Of a stretch of DNA of 64,000 nt, positions 1 through 13,200 are shown in pieces. Origin of the DNA: Strigamia acuminata (lineage: Eukaryota > Arthropoda > Chilopoda > Geophilomorpha > Linotaeniidae). The notes beneath the pieces were generated by a model. That model searched no databases. It was not told the origin of the DNA and saw only the letters and a program-made list of their open reading frames with translations. A program made the translations under genes and the position numbers. The stretch's first letter is position 1. Every line of letters starts with the position of its first letter. The DNA lies in the NCBI GenBank assembly GCA_949358305.1, contig OX442315.1, forward strand, positions 24,640,427-24,704,426, read 5' to 3'.

Positions 1-3000
1 AGCAACGTATAAAACTTAATTACTCTTTATTTGTATTAAAAGTTTGCATCGAAAATTTTATATATTAGGCCTTTATTTTTTTTTATTTTTTTAGTTTTGC
101 TGTTTATTAATAAAACCGATCGATTAAAGTGTCACGTGTCACGTCAAATTAATGTGTTTTTAAATTTTATTTTATTTTTTTAAATTTGTTAATTAAGTCT
201 AAATTTTAATTTTTTCTGGTTGTACATTTTGGGTTAATTTTCTTTGGTTTGTTTCCTTTTCTATTGACCACTGTGTTGTTTATTGTGTGAGTGTAATAAC
301 AAGGTCTTTCTTTTTTTCCCTCGTTATTTATCATCATAGTTATATGCTTCACAATAGAAAGGTCAGCCATTCGAATCCGATTTGGTTGAGTTGAAGTTGG
401 GGCTGTAATTAGACCAACCAAACTCTCGCATAACGACAGATGTGATCGTAGACTTTACATTACATTTACCGAGAAATGCATTGTAAATGTCTGACTTTAG
501 AATGAATAAATAAAAAAATAATAGAGGAGGAAAAAACTGTTTTATTTCTGCCTGAATTTAATGAATGTTAATAAAGAAGAAGAAAAAAACAGGAAATTCC
601 ATGTGTCTGCGTTTATCAATGTCCGATATTTTAAAATCCTGTCACGAATAGATTAAATTTGTATTTACTTATTTTTTTTTGGAATTAAATTTGCAAAGCT
701 GATTGCGTTAAATTGTAAAAATTGAATGGAAATATTTTAATGCATTTTTCCATTTTTTGGTTTTCTCTTTTCGGATGAATGTGACTGAATTTGCAAATTG
801 AATATGAACGTACAATTGGTCCGTAGAGGGGTGTGGAGGGTCAGAATTGAGATTAGAGCACACGGCAATGTGCCATACCATCAAAATGTACACGATGTCG
901 ATTGACAGCTGTTAAAAGTAATGGGTTCGTGTCAAAACGCAACACAAAAGGCGGCGGGATTAAAAACGAGGCTTTTGCCAGCTTATCGTCTTTTCATGCA
1001 AAAATGATTTTTTTTTTTGCTTCACAAAAGACTTTTGTCACTTACTTATGAGTACTTGGCACATCAAACAAATTTCAAATCGTACAAACCAATCCACCTG
1101 TGAGTTTGTGACTGAGGTTGGCACAATGTGCAAATGCATGATTCAACAATCGAGTTATCAGTAGAGAAAATTAACTATTGGAGTTTTGAGTATAGGCCTA
1201 TGCAATGCATATTTTTGAATTTTTGTGTGTCTGGTTTGGGATTACTCGAATGTAAATTTTCTATTTAAAGTCAAGTGATCGATAAATTTGTAAGTAAAAT
1301 TATAAAAATCGTTTGAATCGAACAGCAAAGTTGTTATTAAAAACATCTAACGAGATTTCACGTGTAGTAATTTGATATAACCAACATCCAAAACCCTACA
1401 GGTTTATCACGGCTTGCAATTCATGCTGCGCTACTTTATTCTATTTATCAACAATTTAATGCGTGCACAATTCGATTTCTCAAAGAATTAATGTGTAGAC
1501 ACGAATTCAAATGATTTGCCAATGTAACATTAAACTTCACAAGTAAACGGTTTACACGTTTATTAGATAAATATCAATTTTACAATTCGAAAAATACACC
1601 GAATTTATGTGCTGAAAGTTCCTTGAACGGAATTTTCGCAGCAATTTGCACTTTTTGCACGAAACAAACAAAAAGTCGTGTGGCGATTTGAATTATTAAA
1701 ATATTAAAATATTAAAATAAATTATCATCATTCCTACATACTGCGAGAGAGAAAAAATACAGAGAAACGAAAATGCATACGCAGAGACAGTTTGCACGTT
1801 TATAATTTGAATTGACAACACGGAGAGTGGTATTTTAGTGTGCAATGGGAAATGAGTAAATAATGCACGACGTAGGGTATCATTTCAACCTATTAAGGAT
1901 GACACTAGAAGAAGGTGCAGCACGCCTCAAAGCGAAGTTGTTTAGCAAAGTGTCACCTAATTGGTGTGGACCTTAACGCTTGTTCTTCATGGATATCAGA
2001 GAAAAAACGTATTTTTTTCACTTTTAGAGCAGTTCTGAGACTATTTACTATATTTCTTCTCACTTTTCCCTCGTCGTTCTTTTCCACAACACTGACCTCT
2101 TGTACAAAGAGGTCACGAGGCTTTCTTTACTGACAGGTATTCAGTGGTGAAGGACGAGAGCCACAAGATCAACACAAAAGTGGAATTGGTGTCCACCACT
2201 GTGCTCGTGATGAGTTAGGGGTGGAGTCGCGTCCCCTCCCTACTTGTTTGCTTTAGAAACGAATCCTCTCTTACCATCACCCTACCACCTCTTGTTGGCT
2301 ACTTTACTTTCTTGACAAAAAAATCTCAAACAAAGGTAAGAATCCGTGTAGGAAAACACAAAAATGGCCGGTAAATTTATCACCTTGCAGGGCCATATAT
2401 AAAAGAAGTAAAAAAAAATATATTTTTAAATAATTATTTCCTCAACTCGTTTAATATATTTTTTTTTCCTTCTTCCTTCTTCTATCACTCTTATTCTCTC
2501 CCTTGTCGAAATATTTTTTCCTCCATGGAAGGTGTAATTGTGTTTACGGTAAGTAATCATTTGAACAATAAAACACTTTTCATTTTTTGTGAGCATTTTT
2601 ATGTTTTTAGATTTTTTTTAATTATTAGATTTTTGTTTTCAAGGCGGTTGGTTTGGTGTTGTAGTTGTTGTGATGATGTAAAGTGAGAAACCCGCCTTGC
2701 GAGATACTTGTTTAGAACCGTGGGTGTGAAAGTGTTTAATAAATTGTGGTTTGTGTTGAATTCCTTTGGGATCCTTGGCCTTGGCTTGCTCCTGTTGACT
2801 GCTATTTTCTCTTGTGAAGGTTAATAGGTTTTTAAACCGGCGCACATTTATCCACTTTATGAGCTATTGAATCGTTGCAACTGCGTGTATATTTTTTTCA
2901 CTTTTTCCTTTTTTTTTGTTCTTTCTTTCTTTATTTTTTAAAAAAAAAATAAAAACATTTTTTAACTGGAAGACCTTGGGATTTTAATCTGAGCAGGTGC

Positions 3001-4980
3001 CACTGTTTGAAATATGAAAATTTTACATTTTATTTCACGAAACAAAAAATTGTAACTGGTGTCATTAAAGTGAAACGGGGTTCGGTGTATAATTATTAGG
3101 GTTTTAAAAAAGAAATAGTAGATTTAATAATAGGGAGAGAAAAGGTTGAGTTTATAGAATGATAGGGTATGAAATGCAGTACGGCATGTGTGTTTACTCT
3201 CGAGTTAGTTTGGGGTAGATATAAATAGTGGCAAGTGCATTGGGTTTTATTGCTGCCTTTTAATTTATTTATTGCAGCGCAGTCGTGTACGATGCTTTAT
3301 AGATGGGGATGGAAGGATTATTTAAAAGGGGAGGGCAGGGGGGGGGGGGGAGAAAATGGAGAAAAAGAGGGAGTGAATGTGAATCATGCGCCTTGATGCC
3401 ATTAAATTTTGGAGGAATTAATGGAAGAACACAATTTGGATTTGGCACTCGATGAAGGAATCAAAGGGTTGTGTCATCTAATTGACCGGTCGAGCAATCG
3501 TAGGGGGTGGATTAAAATAGAAAAAAAAATATAATGGTATCAATAATTCTGGTTTTTATGTGTGTACGGGGAAAAGAAGTGGGGGTGGTGATGGATCAAT
3601 ACAATTCGTTGCTTTTTGGTGTTTGTATTGTTAGTGCGAGGGATGGATGTTTGCCATGATTGATGGTGACTTGTTTTTCCACGGACAACGCGAGAAAGAA
3701 CCCTGTTGCAACAACATTGACACATCCTCGTCCACCACTTAACTCGGACATCGGCACAAGTGGACGTACTAAACATACTTTAGAAGTTATCTTTTTTTTT
3801 TTTTTTTCGAATATATTGCCCTCGTGTTTTAATTTTAATTTTTAATTTATTTATTTTATTCATTTATTTATTTTTGGAAGTTTTGAGTTTTTGCGAGCTG
3901 TAAATGTTGCTGACCTAATGTGTCTGCAAGGAGGGGGAGATGCAGTTGCTAAGCAACCGAGGTCAAATAATGGAGGCTGTTTGCCTTGATCTGCTTAACA
4001 TTGAAAAATAAACATTATAAATGGAGAAAAATCGAACTGTAGAAACGAAGAGGGGAGATAGGAAAAAAAAATGATTTGGTTTTAAAATTCGGTGTGAAGC
4101 GACTGGGTTTCGTTTCCTTTCGTTTAGTTTCGTTTCTTTTCTTTTCTTGGTTTGCGAAACGCGAAAATTGGTGCAAATTTGTTGATTTGACGTTTGATTT
4201 CTTCTTCCGAGTTTTTCTCTCTCTGTGAATCCTGCTTAACTGGCCGCGACAAGTGTCTTAATGAATCCGGTTGTTCGCTAATGAATTCTTAACGATGTCA
4301 TTCGTACGTTTCTCAAGATGGCGTCTTAATTCACTTTGCGCACTGCCATCTTTTGTTGCGGGTCAATTTCATACACGCGTGACATTTTCGTGGTTTTAAT
4401 AGATTTCTCAGTCAGCTTCCTCATCTTCGCGGACACGATGTACTCTCGATCCCCAACCGCTTGCCAGCGCCAGCTTTACCACGGGTTATAATCTCGGCCT
4501 CAGTCGCCGCGATGAATCTCGCTTCCTTCCTACCCTGGGCGATTACGAGTTTGGACGCGGCCCGAGCGAGGAGTGCCACCCAATCAGCTTTTTTGTTGGT
4601 CGCCGAAACGGGGCGGCGAATCACAGGTGGAACAGCCTCCGAGCAATTGGCGCACAATAACCGCGAGGGCTCTCTGTGTCATCGCAGGAATTCACAGTCG
4701 AGGCAGCGGTACGAGGAAACCACGCCACGCCGCCACAGCGATCTCGGTCTCCCGGGGAGTCAGTGACACCTCGTGCGATTTTGCTCGTTTTGTGCCTCGC
4801 ATTCGGACAAAGGCTTTTTTAGGCTTAGCTCAGCGGTCACGTGGCAGCTTTCCTCTTCTGTTTGAAACCTGTGGATGGATGTTTTTTGAGTGCTGTGTGT
4901 GTGGAAAAAATTCGCTCGTGCTGATGCCGGACACGTTGGTTTTCCTCGCCTGTGGCGTTCTCGCCGTCTCTTGAGGCACC
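1..4980. other. Region upstream of the TOX coding start
   Basis: No protein-coding gene can be supported here. The first 2 kb is AT-rich. From about 2.1 kb the + strand becomes rich in T and G, as in the TOX introns, which hints that transcription in the TOX direction may begin well upstream of the first recognised coding exon. Strong donor-like sites occur after 2333 (AAAG|GTAAGA) and after 2548 (TACG|GTAAGT). A run of guanines lies near 3340-3351. The small open frames on both strands show no recognisable protein features. Confidence 0.5.
3945..3957. promoter_or_regulatory. X-box-like palindrome (13-bp form)
   Basis: GTTGCTAAGCAAC is a perfect inverted repeat (GTTGCT / AGCAAC, one-base spacer). 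It resembles RFX-factor binding sites and lies about 1 kb upstream of TOX coding exon 1. The match is seen in the sequence; binding is inferred. Confidence 0.35.
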
Positions 4981-5950
4981 ATGGATTCTGCCGCTTATTG
5001 TCAAGCACCCGGGACAGACGTTGATATGAACAGAATGTTTGATCAATATTTATTCAAGGTAAGGCTCTTTCTCTCAATTTGCAATTAATTCGTTTCGTTT
5101 CGTTTGGCCACGTTTTATCGACACGTTTCGTCCGATTGCGTCCCGACGCCGACTTGTGCGCGCGCGCGTGCGTCGCGGCACATGCAAACGTCTCGCGCGG
5201 GCCGACTCGGCGTGGGGGAATCAAATCGGGACTGTCTCGTCGCGAATTAAGTGGCGGGGTTCCATTTGTATTTGATGTTGTGTTGTTTGGGTGCGAAGGG
5301 AAGGGGAGGCCGGGAATTCGCGGCAGCTGTGCTCGCAGAACCCCTAAGGTCAGCCAACAACAGGTGGCCCATCCGAGCTCCTAAATTATCTGGAAACGTG
5401 ACAGAAAGGGACCTTTTCAAGCATCTTATCCCTCGTAAGCGACTGCTACCTCGTTTGTGTTGCCCCTCCTCCTCTTTCTCTCCGACGGCGTCTTGCGGCC
5501 ACTCGTTCGATGGTCCGCGAGTCGGCCGAGATTGGTTTACGGGGAATTCTGTTTGTTTGTTTGTTTGTTGTTTTTTGTTGTATTTATTTGGTCTTTATGT
5601 GTGCTGGTTTGGGCCGATGTCGTGGAGTGGAATTTGTTAGATCCGAGGAGAATTAGTGAAGTGTGTGCGAGATTCGCGCGAGTGCGTCCGTGATATTGAG
5701 CTGTTTTTCCCGCTCAGAGGAGATGATTGCGCTCGTAATTGGCGCGTGGGGAGCCGCGATCAGAGAAACGTGGCTCTCCAGCAACTGGTGAATGCGGCAC
5801 GCCGATGGGCTGATGGTCGTTTGTGTCGGGTAATTAAACGAGTTGCGCGTCGCCCTGCAGGTCAACCGACACGACTGACTGCGGTGTCGGCGTTTGCAAT
5901 CGGCCATCCCAGCTTGCGTTCTCTCGCGCGCTCAATTATCGGAAATGGCG
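4400..5950. promoter_or_regulatory. CpG-dense region around TOX coding exon 1
   Basis: This stretch is far richer in G, C and CpG than the rest of the window. The 120 bases from 5101 to 5220 alone contain about 25 CpG dinucleotides, including an alternating CG run near 5159-5168. It spans the first coding exon of the TOX gene and the start of its long first intron. Such density usually marks an unmethylated promoter or CpG island, so a promoter role is inferred. Overlapping open frames on both strands here probably result from the high GC content. Confidence 0.55.
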
Positions 5951-8900
5951 AACGCCGATTCGAAGCACGCTTCTCCCGTTTCCTTTTCTTTCATTTTTCC
6001 TTGCGTCTCTGTTTATACGGGGCGCGCAATCTGGTGGCAAATTGTTCAATTCTATTTATTTTATATTTTATTTTTATAATCGTTTTGTTTAGTTTTTTTT
6101 TATAAAAATAAATTTTAATTTTGACTTTTGTTGGGAAGTTTGTTAAACGACAATTTGTTTTGTTTCTAATCATGAAACAATTTTGCTTTTATTTATTGTT
6201 TACTCGTTTATATTTGTCCCAACAATTGACTTGTGAACAAGCAGGTGAAAAGTGCACCTGGTGTTGAGCAGATGGCACTCAACTTGTGGACGTCTTATCG
6301 GACGAATTTGATGGCGGAGGGGGCGCGGACCAAGATAATTTTATTTTTTTAAGGCACACTTTTTTTTTTTTCTTTCCTTTTGTCAGGTGACCGTAAACTC
6401 GCGTCTCATTAAATCTGTTTTTAACTTCGTTTTAGCAGATGCCAAAGTGCAATCTGAAATAAATACAAGTTGCACACACCCACTCATAAAAGCCCTTATT
6501 GTAATGTGTAATTATTTTTTCTAGTCATTAATTTAGAATGACGTCATTTGCTCCCTTTTCCAATCATGTCGCTTGTAATTAAGTGTGTTTGTCGCTGGGA
6601 TTAATTTGCACCAATCTAATTATGCGACTAACGATTTTTTCTACCCTCGCTTCGTCTTCTCAATTCCCCTCCCGTCTATTTTATTCACTGCACTAATGCG
6701 CTTGTTTTTTTTTCTAATTTTTTTTTTAATTCATTCTTCCTTTTTCATAGAAATTATAAATTCAAATTTGTAAGTCTTAACATTGCTTGTTTACTATAGT
6801 CTTTGAATTGAAGACACCCTTTGAAAAGAGATAAGAATTCCATTGAGCTGCACAGATTAGCACTAGTTGCTTTACGTCTCTTGTGTCGGCTATTGATCTT
6901 TTTCTATTTACAGTCTCGTATTTCGTTTTTACCTCCCTTCGTTGACCCCTCCCCTTCGCTTTTCTCTCTAGTCAGCACCTAGAAACAAGAATGAGATTTT
7001 TGCGCGAGATAAAAATGGGTGTCTGGGTATTTTTACATCACTCGCAAAAAGGTATTTAAAGGGCAAATGTGAAGTTATAACGCTTCATGTACCTTAACCT
7101 GACAGCCATCTGGTGCGGCATAATTAAATATAGCCGCGAGGTGCAAGAAGTTTGCGGATTCTCGACAAGATGTGTCTGAAAAGCATTGCACCTGCTGTTA
7201 CTTGGTTGGCGATGATCGTTTTTATTTCAATTTTTTCCGATTGTTATTGTAAAGCGTTGGTTTTTTTTTTTTTCCTTTTTTTCTTTTCTTTTCTTTTCTT
7301 TTTCGTCATTTAAATGGGCGTTGAGGTTTGTGTCAATACAACAGATGTTATTTTCATCAGCAATTAAAGGACACCCTGGGGATTAGCGTGTGGGGCTGGC
7401 GTCTCATCGTTTTATGCGTGACTTGGCCCTTTCCTGTTTTGCTTTCTCTCGAGAGGAAATTCATTTGCACTTGAATGGGTTTTTAAAAAAAAAGAAATTT
7501 GCGTAATAACGCATTATGGAACAAAGGGATGATGAGGAGCAATTGACAAGATGGCGGCGGGTGGGGAATCGATGAAGAATTTCTTTTTCGCGATGAGGTG
7601 GCGAGTGAATTTCGGGTTTGTGCGGCTTTGCACGAGTGGGAATTTTATTGGTGGTGAAATGTGGCTGCAGTCAAGAATATCGACTTACTCTTTTTATCTC
7701 GGCCAACTATCTGGAAAGGGAACATTATTTTACGCATTTATTGCGCAAAAAATTTTTTTTTCTTTTTTTTTTTTTTTTTTTTGCTGGGTTTTCTCCTATC
7801 ATCTTTTGCTAGTATTGAGGTTTTTTTTCTTTCCATTATAGGTTATGGGTGCAAGTGAGTTGAATTTTTAAGTAGGAGCGCGTGTGATTTGGATCGAATC
7901 GAGTTTGCACATTGCAATGTTTGCATCTTTTCTATTTTGCCGGTCGAGTCTCAGTCCCTAGCAACTCGATTCAATTTTGTTCTGGCTTAATGCATTGATT
8001 TGTGTGGCTTCATCTTTTATGAAGCAATTAACGTTGCGCTCCACTTTTGATTTATAAGTTGCTCGTTCCACGTAATGGACGCCATGCATCATGTGATTCA
8101 TTGCAAGCAGCCAGCTCCAACTTATTTTTGCATGAATCATTTCTTCTTTTTTCTTCTTTTTTCTTCTTTTAATTTTTTTTTAATTTATTTTAGTTTGGGG
8201 GAGAACAAAAAATTAATTCCTCGAGTCGATGGTAATGATGATATCATCGGAGTCTCGGGAGGAAAATTGGGCATCGGTGGTGCGAATTTGAAGTTCCCAT
8301 GGCCTTGAAGGTACCGCTGACCTCCATCTTTGTCCCTGGGGTCAGGTTTGGCATGTGACTGCCGGCGGTGAGTAGCGGATCAACATTCTTGTTGGTTTGA
8401 AAAGGAACCCAAAGGGTTGGAATGGGCTCTCTTTTCATCGACCCACGTCCAAAGGTGAAGACCTCATTGCCCTGCGGGAAAAATTTGTGTGGGAAAAAGT
8501 TGAGCAGGTGCGAATTAGATGCCGAGCGATATCGAGAGACGCAACGCCAAAGCCGAGAGCGAATGTGCAGTACGGTAGCCGAACGACCCCTTGCGTTCCA
8601 CTGCTTGAGTAATTGCACTCTCGCAGTGAAGTGGACAGAAGTCAAGACTTGGGTCATGTGTCAGAAGTATACACGAAGCAAACGTTTAGCTTTTACGTGC
8701 GACTCTAATTAAACAATGAAGAATAAATTAAAACCTTTAAAAACAATTCGGCTTTGGTGGAAGCCGAATTTGCACCTGTAAATACTCGGCGCACGTCCGG
8801 ATTTAGACCGTTTTCAGTCGCAGTGGGCATGCGCAACACATTTCAACATCAAAACATGTTTAACCGCAGGTTAAACTAACATTTGTTGTTTGTTAATGTG

Positions 8901-10243
8901 TTCGATCGCATGGAAAGTTGTGTGGGGGCGGGGGGATTAAACGATGTTTTATTTTAGCTGAATTTATTTGCGTTTTCGTTTTTGTGAGATAAAGAGTTCA
9001 TGGAACTTATTTGGGGTCTGCTGACACGTTGCCAAGAGAGGGTTAATTTGGTGGCAAGTGGACCTGGCCCGAGGGTGTTGTTTCGTACCTGACCTACATT
9101 CAGTCTGCGTTTAATTTATGACGTTTGAAATTAATTTAATGGCGAAAATCAAACTGGTCATCGGCCTTCTGATTATCCACGGCGCGCCTTTTGATGAATT
9201 GGATTGTAAACGCAAACGATTGACTCGGTGTTGTTGTTGTTATATATTTGTCAAGTCAGTTTCTCCCCCTGGGGCCCTTGTTTGTTCATATAATGAGTCA
9301 TCGTTTTATTTTATCCCGCCACCCACGCAACGTCGTGTCGATGCATCCTAAACGCGGGAATCGTGGGCCCTAATCCCCTCGCTGGATTAGGCCCAATAAA
9401 GATTCATTAGGCGGTGATGTCATTTTGATAGATCTGAATTTTCGGCATTTTGATTAAAATTGACTGGATATTGTTCAGGTAAAGTGGTTTAGGGGCGAGA
9501 CACACGGATGATTAATGGGCTCGATCTGTGGCCTAATTTGGTCCAGGTGGTTGGTCAAATTAATTTCGACCGTCCAATCTGTTGGTGGTACTTGTCGGTG
9601 GCATCACCGAAGGGGCAGTTGAGAAGTTAGCCAGATTTTTGAAGTGCTTGAAGAAGAAAAAAAAGTTCGGGGTGGGGTATTCAATGATTAAATTGAGCGC
9701 CATAAAATTGGAGGTTAGTTTTAGCGGGTCATTAGTGGGGATAAATTGTTTATTTTGTGACGTAATTTAAGACACAGGTGCGGAATGATGTCATTTGTTA
9801 GGGTGGAAATGATAAATATGTTTGCTAGTATTGGAAACGAGATGATGGTGAGTCAGGAGGCCATTTTGAATATTTGAGTTTGCTGGCTATCAGATGATGA
9901 ATTATGGGCAAGGGGAATCGAATCTGGCATGTATAATGGACGTCATTTTCTGTTCAAATTGACACGTTTGTGTGCATATATTTGCGAGAAGAGTGACGTG
10001 CGATCATTGGTTATCTGGTCAGACGCGATGTTATCCATTCATTTGCGTTCCCTTCGTGTGTCATTCAATATGATGCATTCATCCATCAGATGAGATGTGT
10101 GTACTTTGAATAGAAACAAGAAAATCCCCTCCCACTTTTTTTTTCGCTTTTCATTTTGTGTCACTCCACTTTATGCAATCTCGTTTGTCATCTACTTTGA
10201 AGGAAATAAAAGGGTGAAATCTAAATCCAATGCACCATCTTTT

Positions 10244-10278
<35 letters not shown>

Positions 10279-13200
10279 ATCTTGTAAAAAAGATGATAGT
10301 GGATATTGTGTTGTTGTTGAGGTCGTTGTCACGAAATTAATGTTAACCCCATTGTCTTGTTTGTTGTGTATAAACATTTAGTTCCAGCAGGTGAGTTTTG
10401 AGTGACTTTACATGCGACTGGGAACTGAAGCTTTTATTCTTCGAGGAAGGAAGTTTGTGTTGTTGTTTCAGTTGTCCATTGAATGAGGAAGTTGATGAAT
10501 CTGTTTTGTGATGTTATTGGATATTGGGTGATGAGGTGGGAGGGCAACACAAGCTGGAAGGAGTGTGTAATTGACTGTGGCTGCTACAGGGTTCGTTGTG
10601 CAGATGACTGTGCACTTTTTTTTCTTCTTCTTTTAATCTCTCCCTCCCTCTGTATACTCTTTTCTTAACGTGTGAAAAATGATGAGTCGCTGTATCGTAC
10701 TTTTCTTGCTTTCCCCTCCTCCTTCCAAAAGTTATTGAGTTTGATGGAACCCCTCCTCTCGTGTACCCCCTCGGTTATAACCCTCATCTTCCACCTCCCC
10801 CATCACTATATGGCTTCTTACTCTCCCCTTTTTTGATCAATGATCTTTGAACACCGTGGACGTGGTCAATTCTTCAGGTCAGTGCGGATGAAAGGTGACG
10901 ACAAGGATGGGGGGTGAGGGGGGGGGGGGTTAATACATTAGAAAAATTGATGATTATTGACTTTTCTTCTTTTGAAGGCAAATCAAGAATGTTGCAAGAA
11001 AAGAAATCAATTTTATTTTTATACGAGGACGTGCAGATTGAATCGTCACTCCGTTGGTGCCGATACGACGTCGTCGTGGCGATAGTTGTCATGGCAACGG
11101 CGGTTGGTTGGCGTTGGTCGTCTATTACGAGCTGTGAAAGCGTAATTCGAGGGGGGAAAACGGAAGTCAAGTGACGACTACTGCACATAAACCAAGGATT
11201 TTATTTTACTTTCTCACCTTTCAATCTGGAGAAGGGTCTTAACGTCTAAGTGGACGTTAGACTCTTTTTCTCTCTTTTTCTCTTTTTTTTTTTTCCTGCG
11301 GGTCTAAAGGGGGGCAAAGAAACGGATGGTTTATCGGGAGATGCTGGCAAAATGCCACTGGAAATGGTTTTTGAGGTGGGGTTTGTGACATGAGGCTACC
11401 ACCCCCAGCGCGTTTCCTTTCTTGGATGACCCCAAAGTGCATTCTTGGGGTCTCCAGCGGAGACCCGGGAACAAGATCATGTATTTTACTTCAAATAAAA
11501 GGATTTTGATGATTTTCTTTCTTTTTTTCTTTTCTTTCTCTTTTCTTTTTATTAGTTTGTTTTCATTTCCATTCGGCGGAGGGAAGGAAATTAAATGTGT
11601 TAAAATTTATCGACGATTTAATAAGATTGCGTTTGTGGTCGGGGTTTGTTAATTTAAAAACAAGGTCGAGCTCATTTCCTACTCGTGGGTCGCTGCAATT
11701 TCGTCTTTTGTCGTTGTTAATCCAGTCTATGAATAAATAGAAAATTGAATCAATTGTGCAGCTCAGTGACGTCATTCAAGTAGGGGAAAGTGAATTTGTC
11801 TTTTGGTGGGGGCTGGGGAGGGTCAGGTTGAGTTGAGTAAGTTTAGATTTGGGAGAAGATCGATACGATATGCGAAAGGCGAGTGAGTGCGTCTATTTGC
11901 GGAAAAAGGATATTATATTTTTGTTTTAAGTTGCCTAGCAACAGGGGAAATATTAGATGATAAAATCAACTTATTTGTAGTTTGAAGATGAAGTGGGCGA
12001 TGTTAATAAAGCAATTCCCCTAGGCTCAATTGGGGTGGCGTAGAATGAGGAGGAGGGTCACGGCCCACTAATCTCGTGTGTTGTCTCTCAACTGAACGAG
12101 GGGTTGGGTTGTGGATGATTCACTGTTTTGTGTGTGTGTTGTGTGTGTGGAGAAGGGGAAATTTAGAAAAATTGTCTTGGCCAACTGGTCTTTGAAAGGG
12201 CCACGTGGACAAATTGATAGCAGCTGATTGACTGTGGGTTGAATTTTAATCAAATCGCCAATGAGTGTGTTTAGGCTTATGTGTAAATTGAGGCAGGGAA
12301 ATTGAGGTATTGATCGATGCACGGCATTGAAATTTTTATCTTGTTTTTAATCAGTTTTTAAAATGAATAATTTAAGTCTTTTGTGTTGTAGATTAAGGCT
12401 TTTTTGTTTTTTCTTTCTTTCTTTCTTTTATTTTTTTTAATTTTCGGTTTCTTTTTTCTTTTTTCTTTTCTTTTTTTCGTGAAAATGTAATTTTAGTAAT
12501 GGATTTTTGTTCCCCCCTTTGTAAGATTTATTGGAATTTTTGCACAATAAAGAAAGAAGTAATTTTTTTTCTCTCTCGTGCTCCTTGTTCGCGTTCGGCC
12601 TCGTTTTGAGTTGTCATGGTGATTTTTCATCTCTTGCATATTAATGATTTGATCTTGTTTCCCTTTTTTGGTTGGCTCGTTTTTTTTATGAGGCTTTTGT
12701 TATGCAGGCGGCCATATTTAATAGGTGAAATTTTCTTTTGAATGTATCCATTAAGTTCTGTGTGGATGCAATTTTGTATGGAGGAATGATGGGAAGGCGC
12801 CATTTGTGTTTTAGGGTGGCGTTGTTTGATGGCGTCCCAGATGGCAATAAGGGACTGTAGGGGAGGGTTTGTCTGCACTACACGTGCCCCGTCGCCATTT
12901 TAATGGTGCAACTTGGGTTTTTACAGCAAATTTATTGCGACTCGCAAACCGAGTTTGAAATTTTTTTCTTTCTTTACTTTAAACGTTTTTATTTATTTTT
13001 ATTTTTTTTATTTTTTTTTTATTTTTATTTTTTTATTTTTTTTTATCTTACTTCGTATTTGAAAAGAGTTTTGGGAAGAACGAAATTGTCTTGATTGAAT
13101 TCGAAACGAAAATATTGTCGTGATGAGATGTTTTCACGTCTTTTATGAGAAAAATGAAGAGTCTTTGGAGACGACATTTCTTTTTGTTGTCATGGTGACT

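Noticed and set aside
4421-4657. Ala/Arg-rich minus-strand frame near TOX exon 1
   Set aside because: It sits in the CpG-dense block where stops are rare on both strands. A possible Cys-pair pattern was too weak and interrupted by a stop.
8244-8657. 137-codon minus-strand frame in TOX intron 1
   Set aside because: The same patch is open in several frames on both strands, and no domain or splice context was recognised. Its lower AT content alone explains the open frames.
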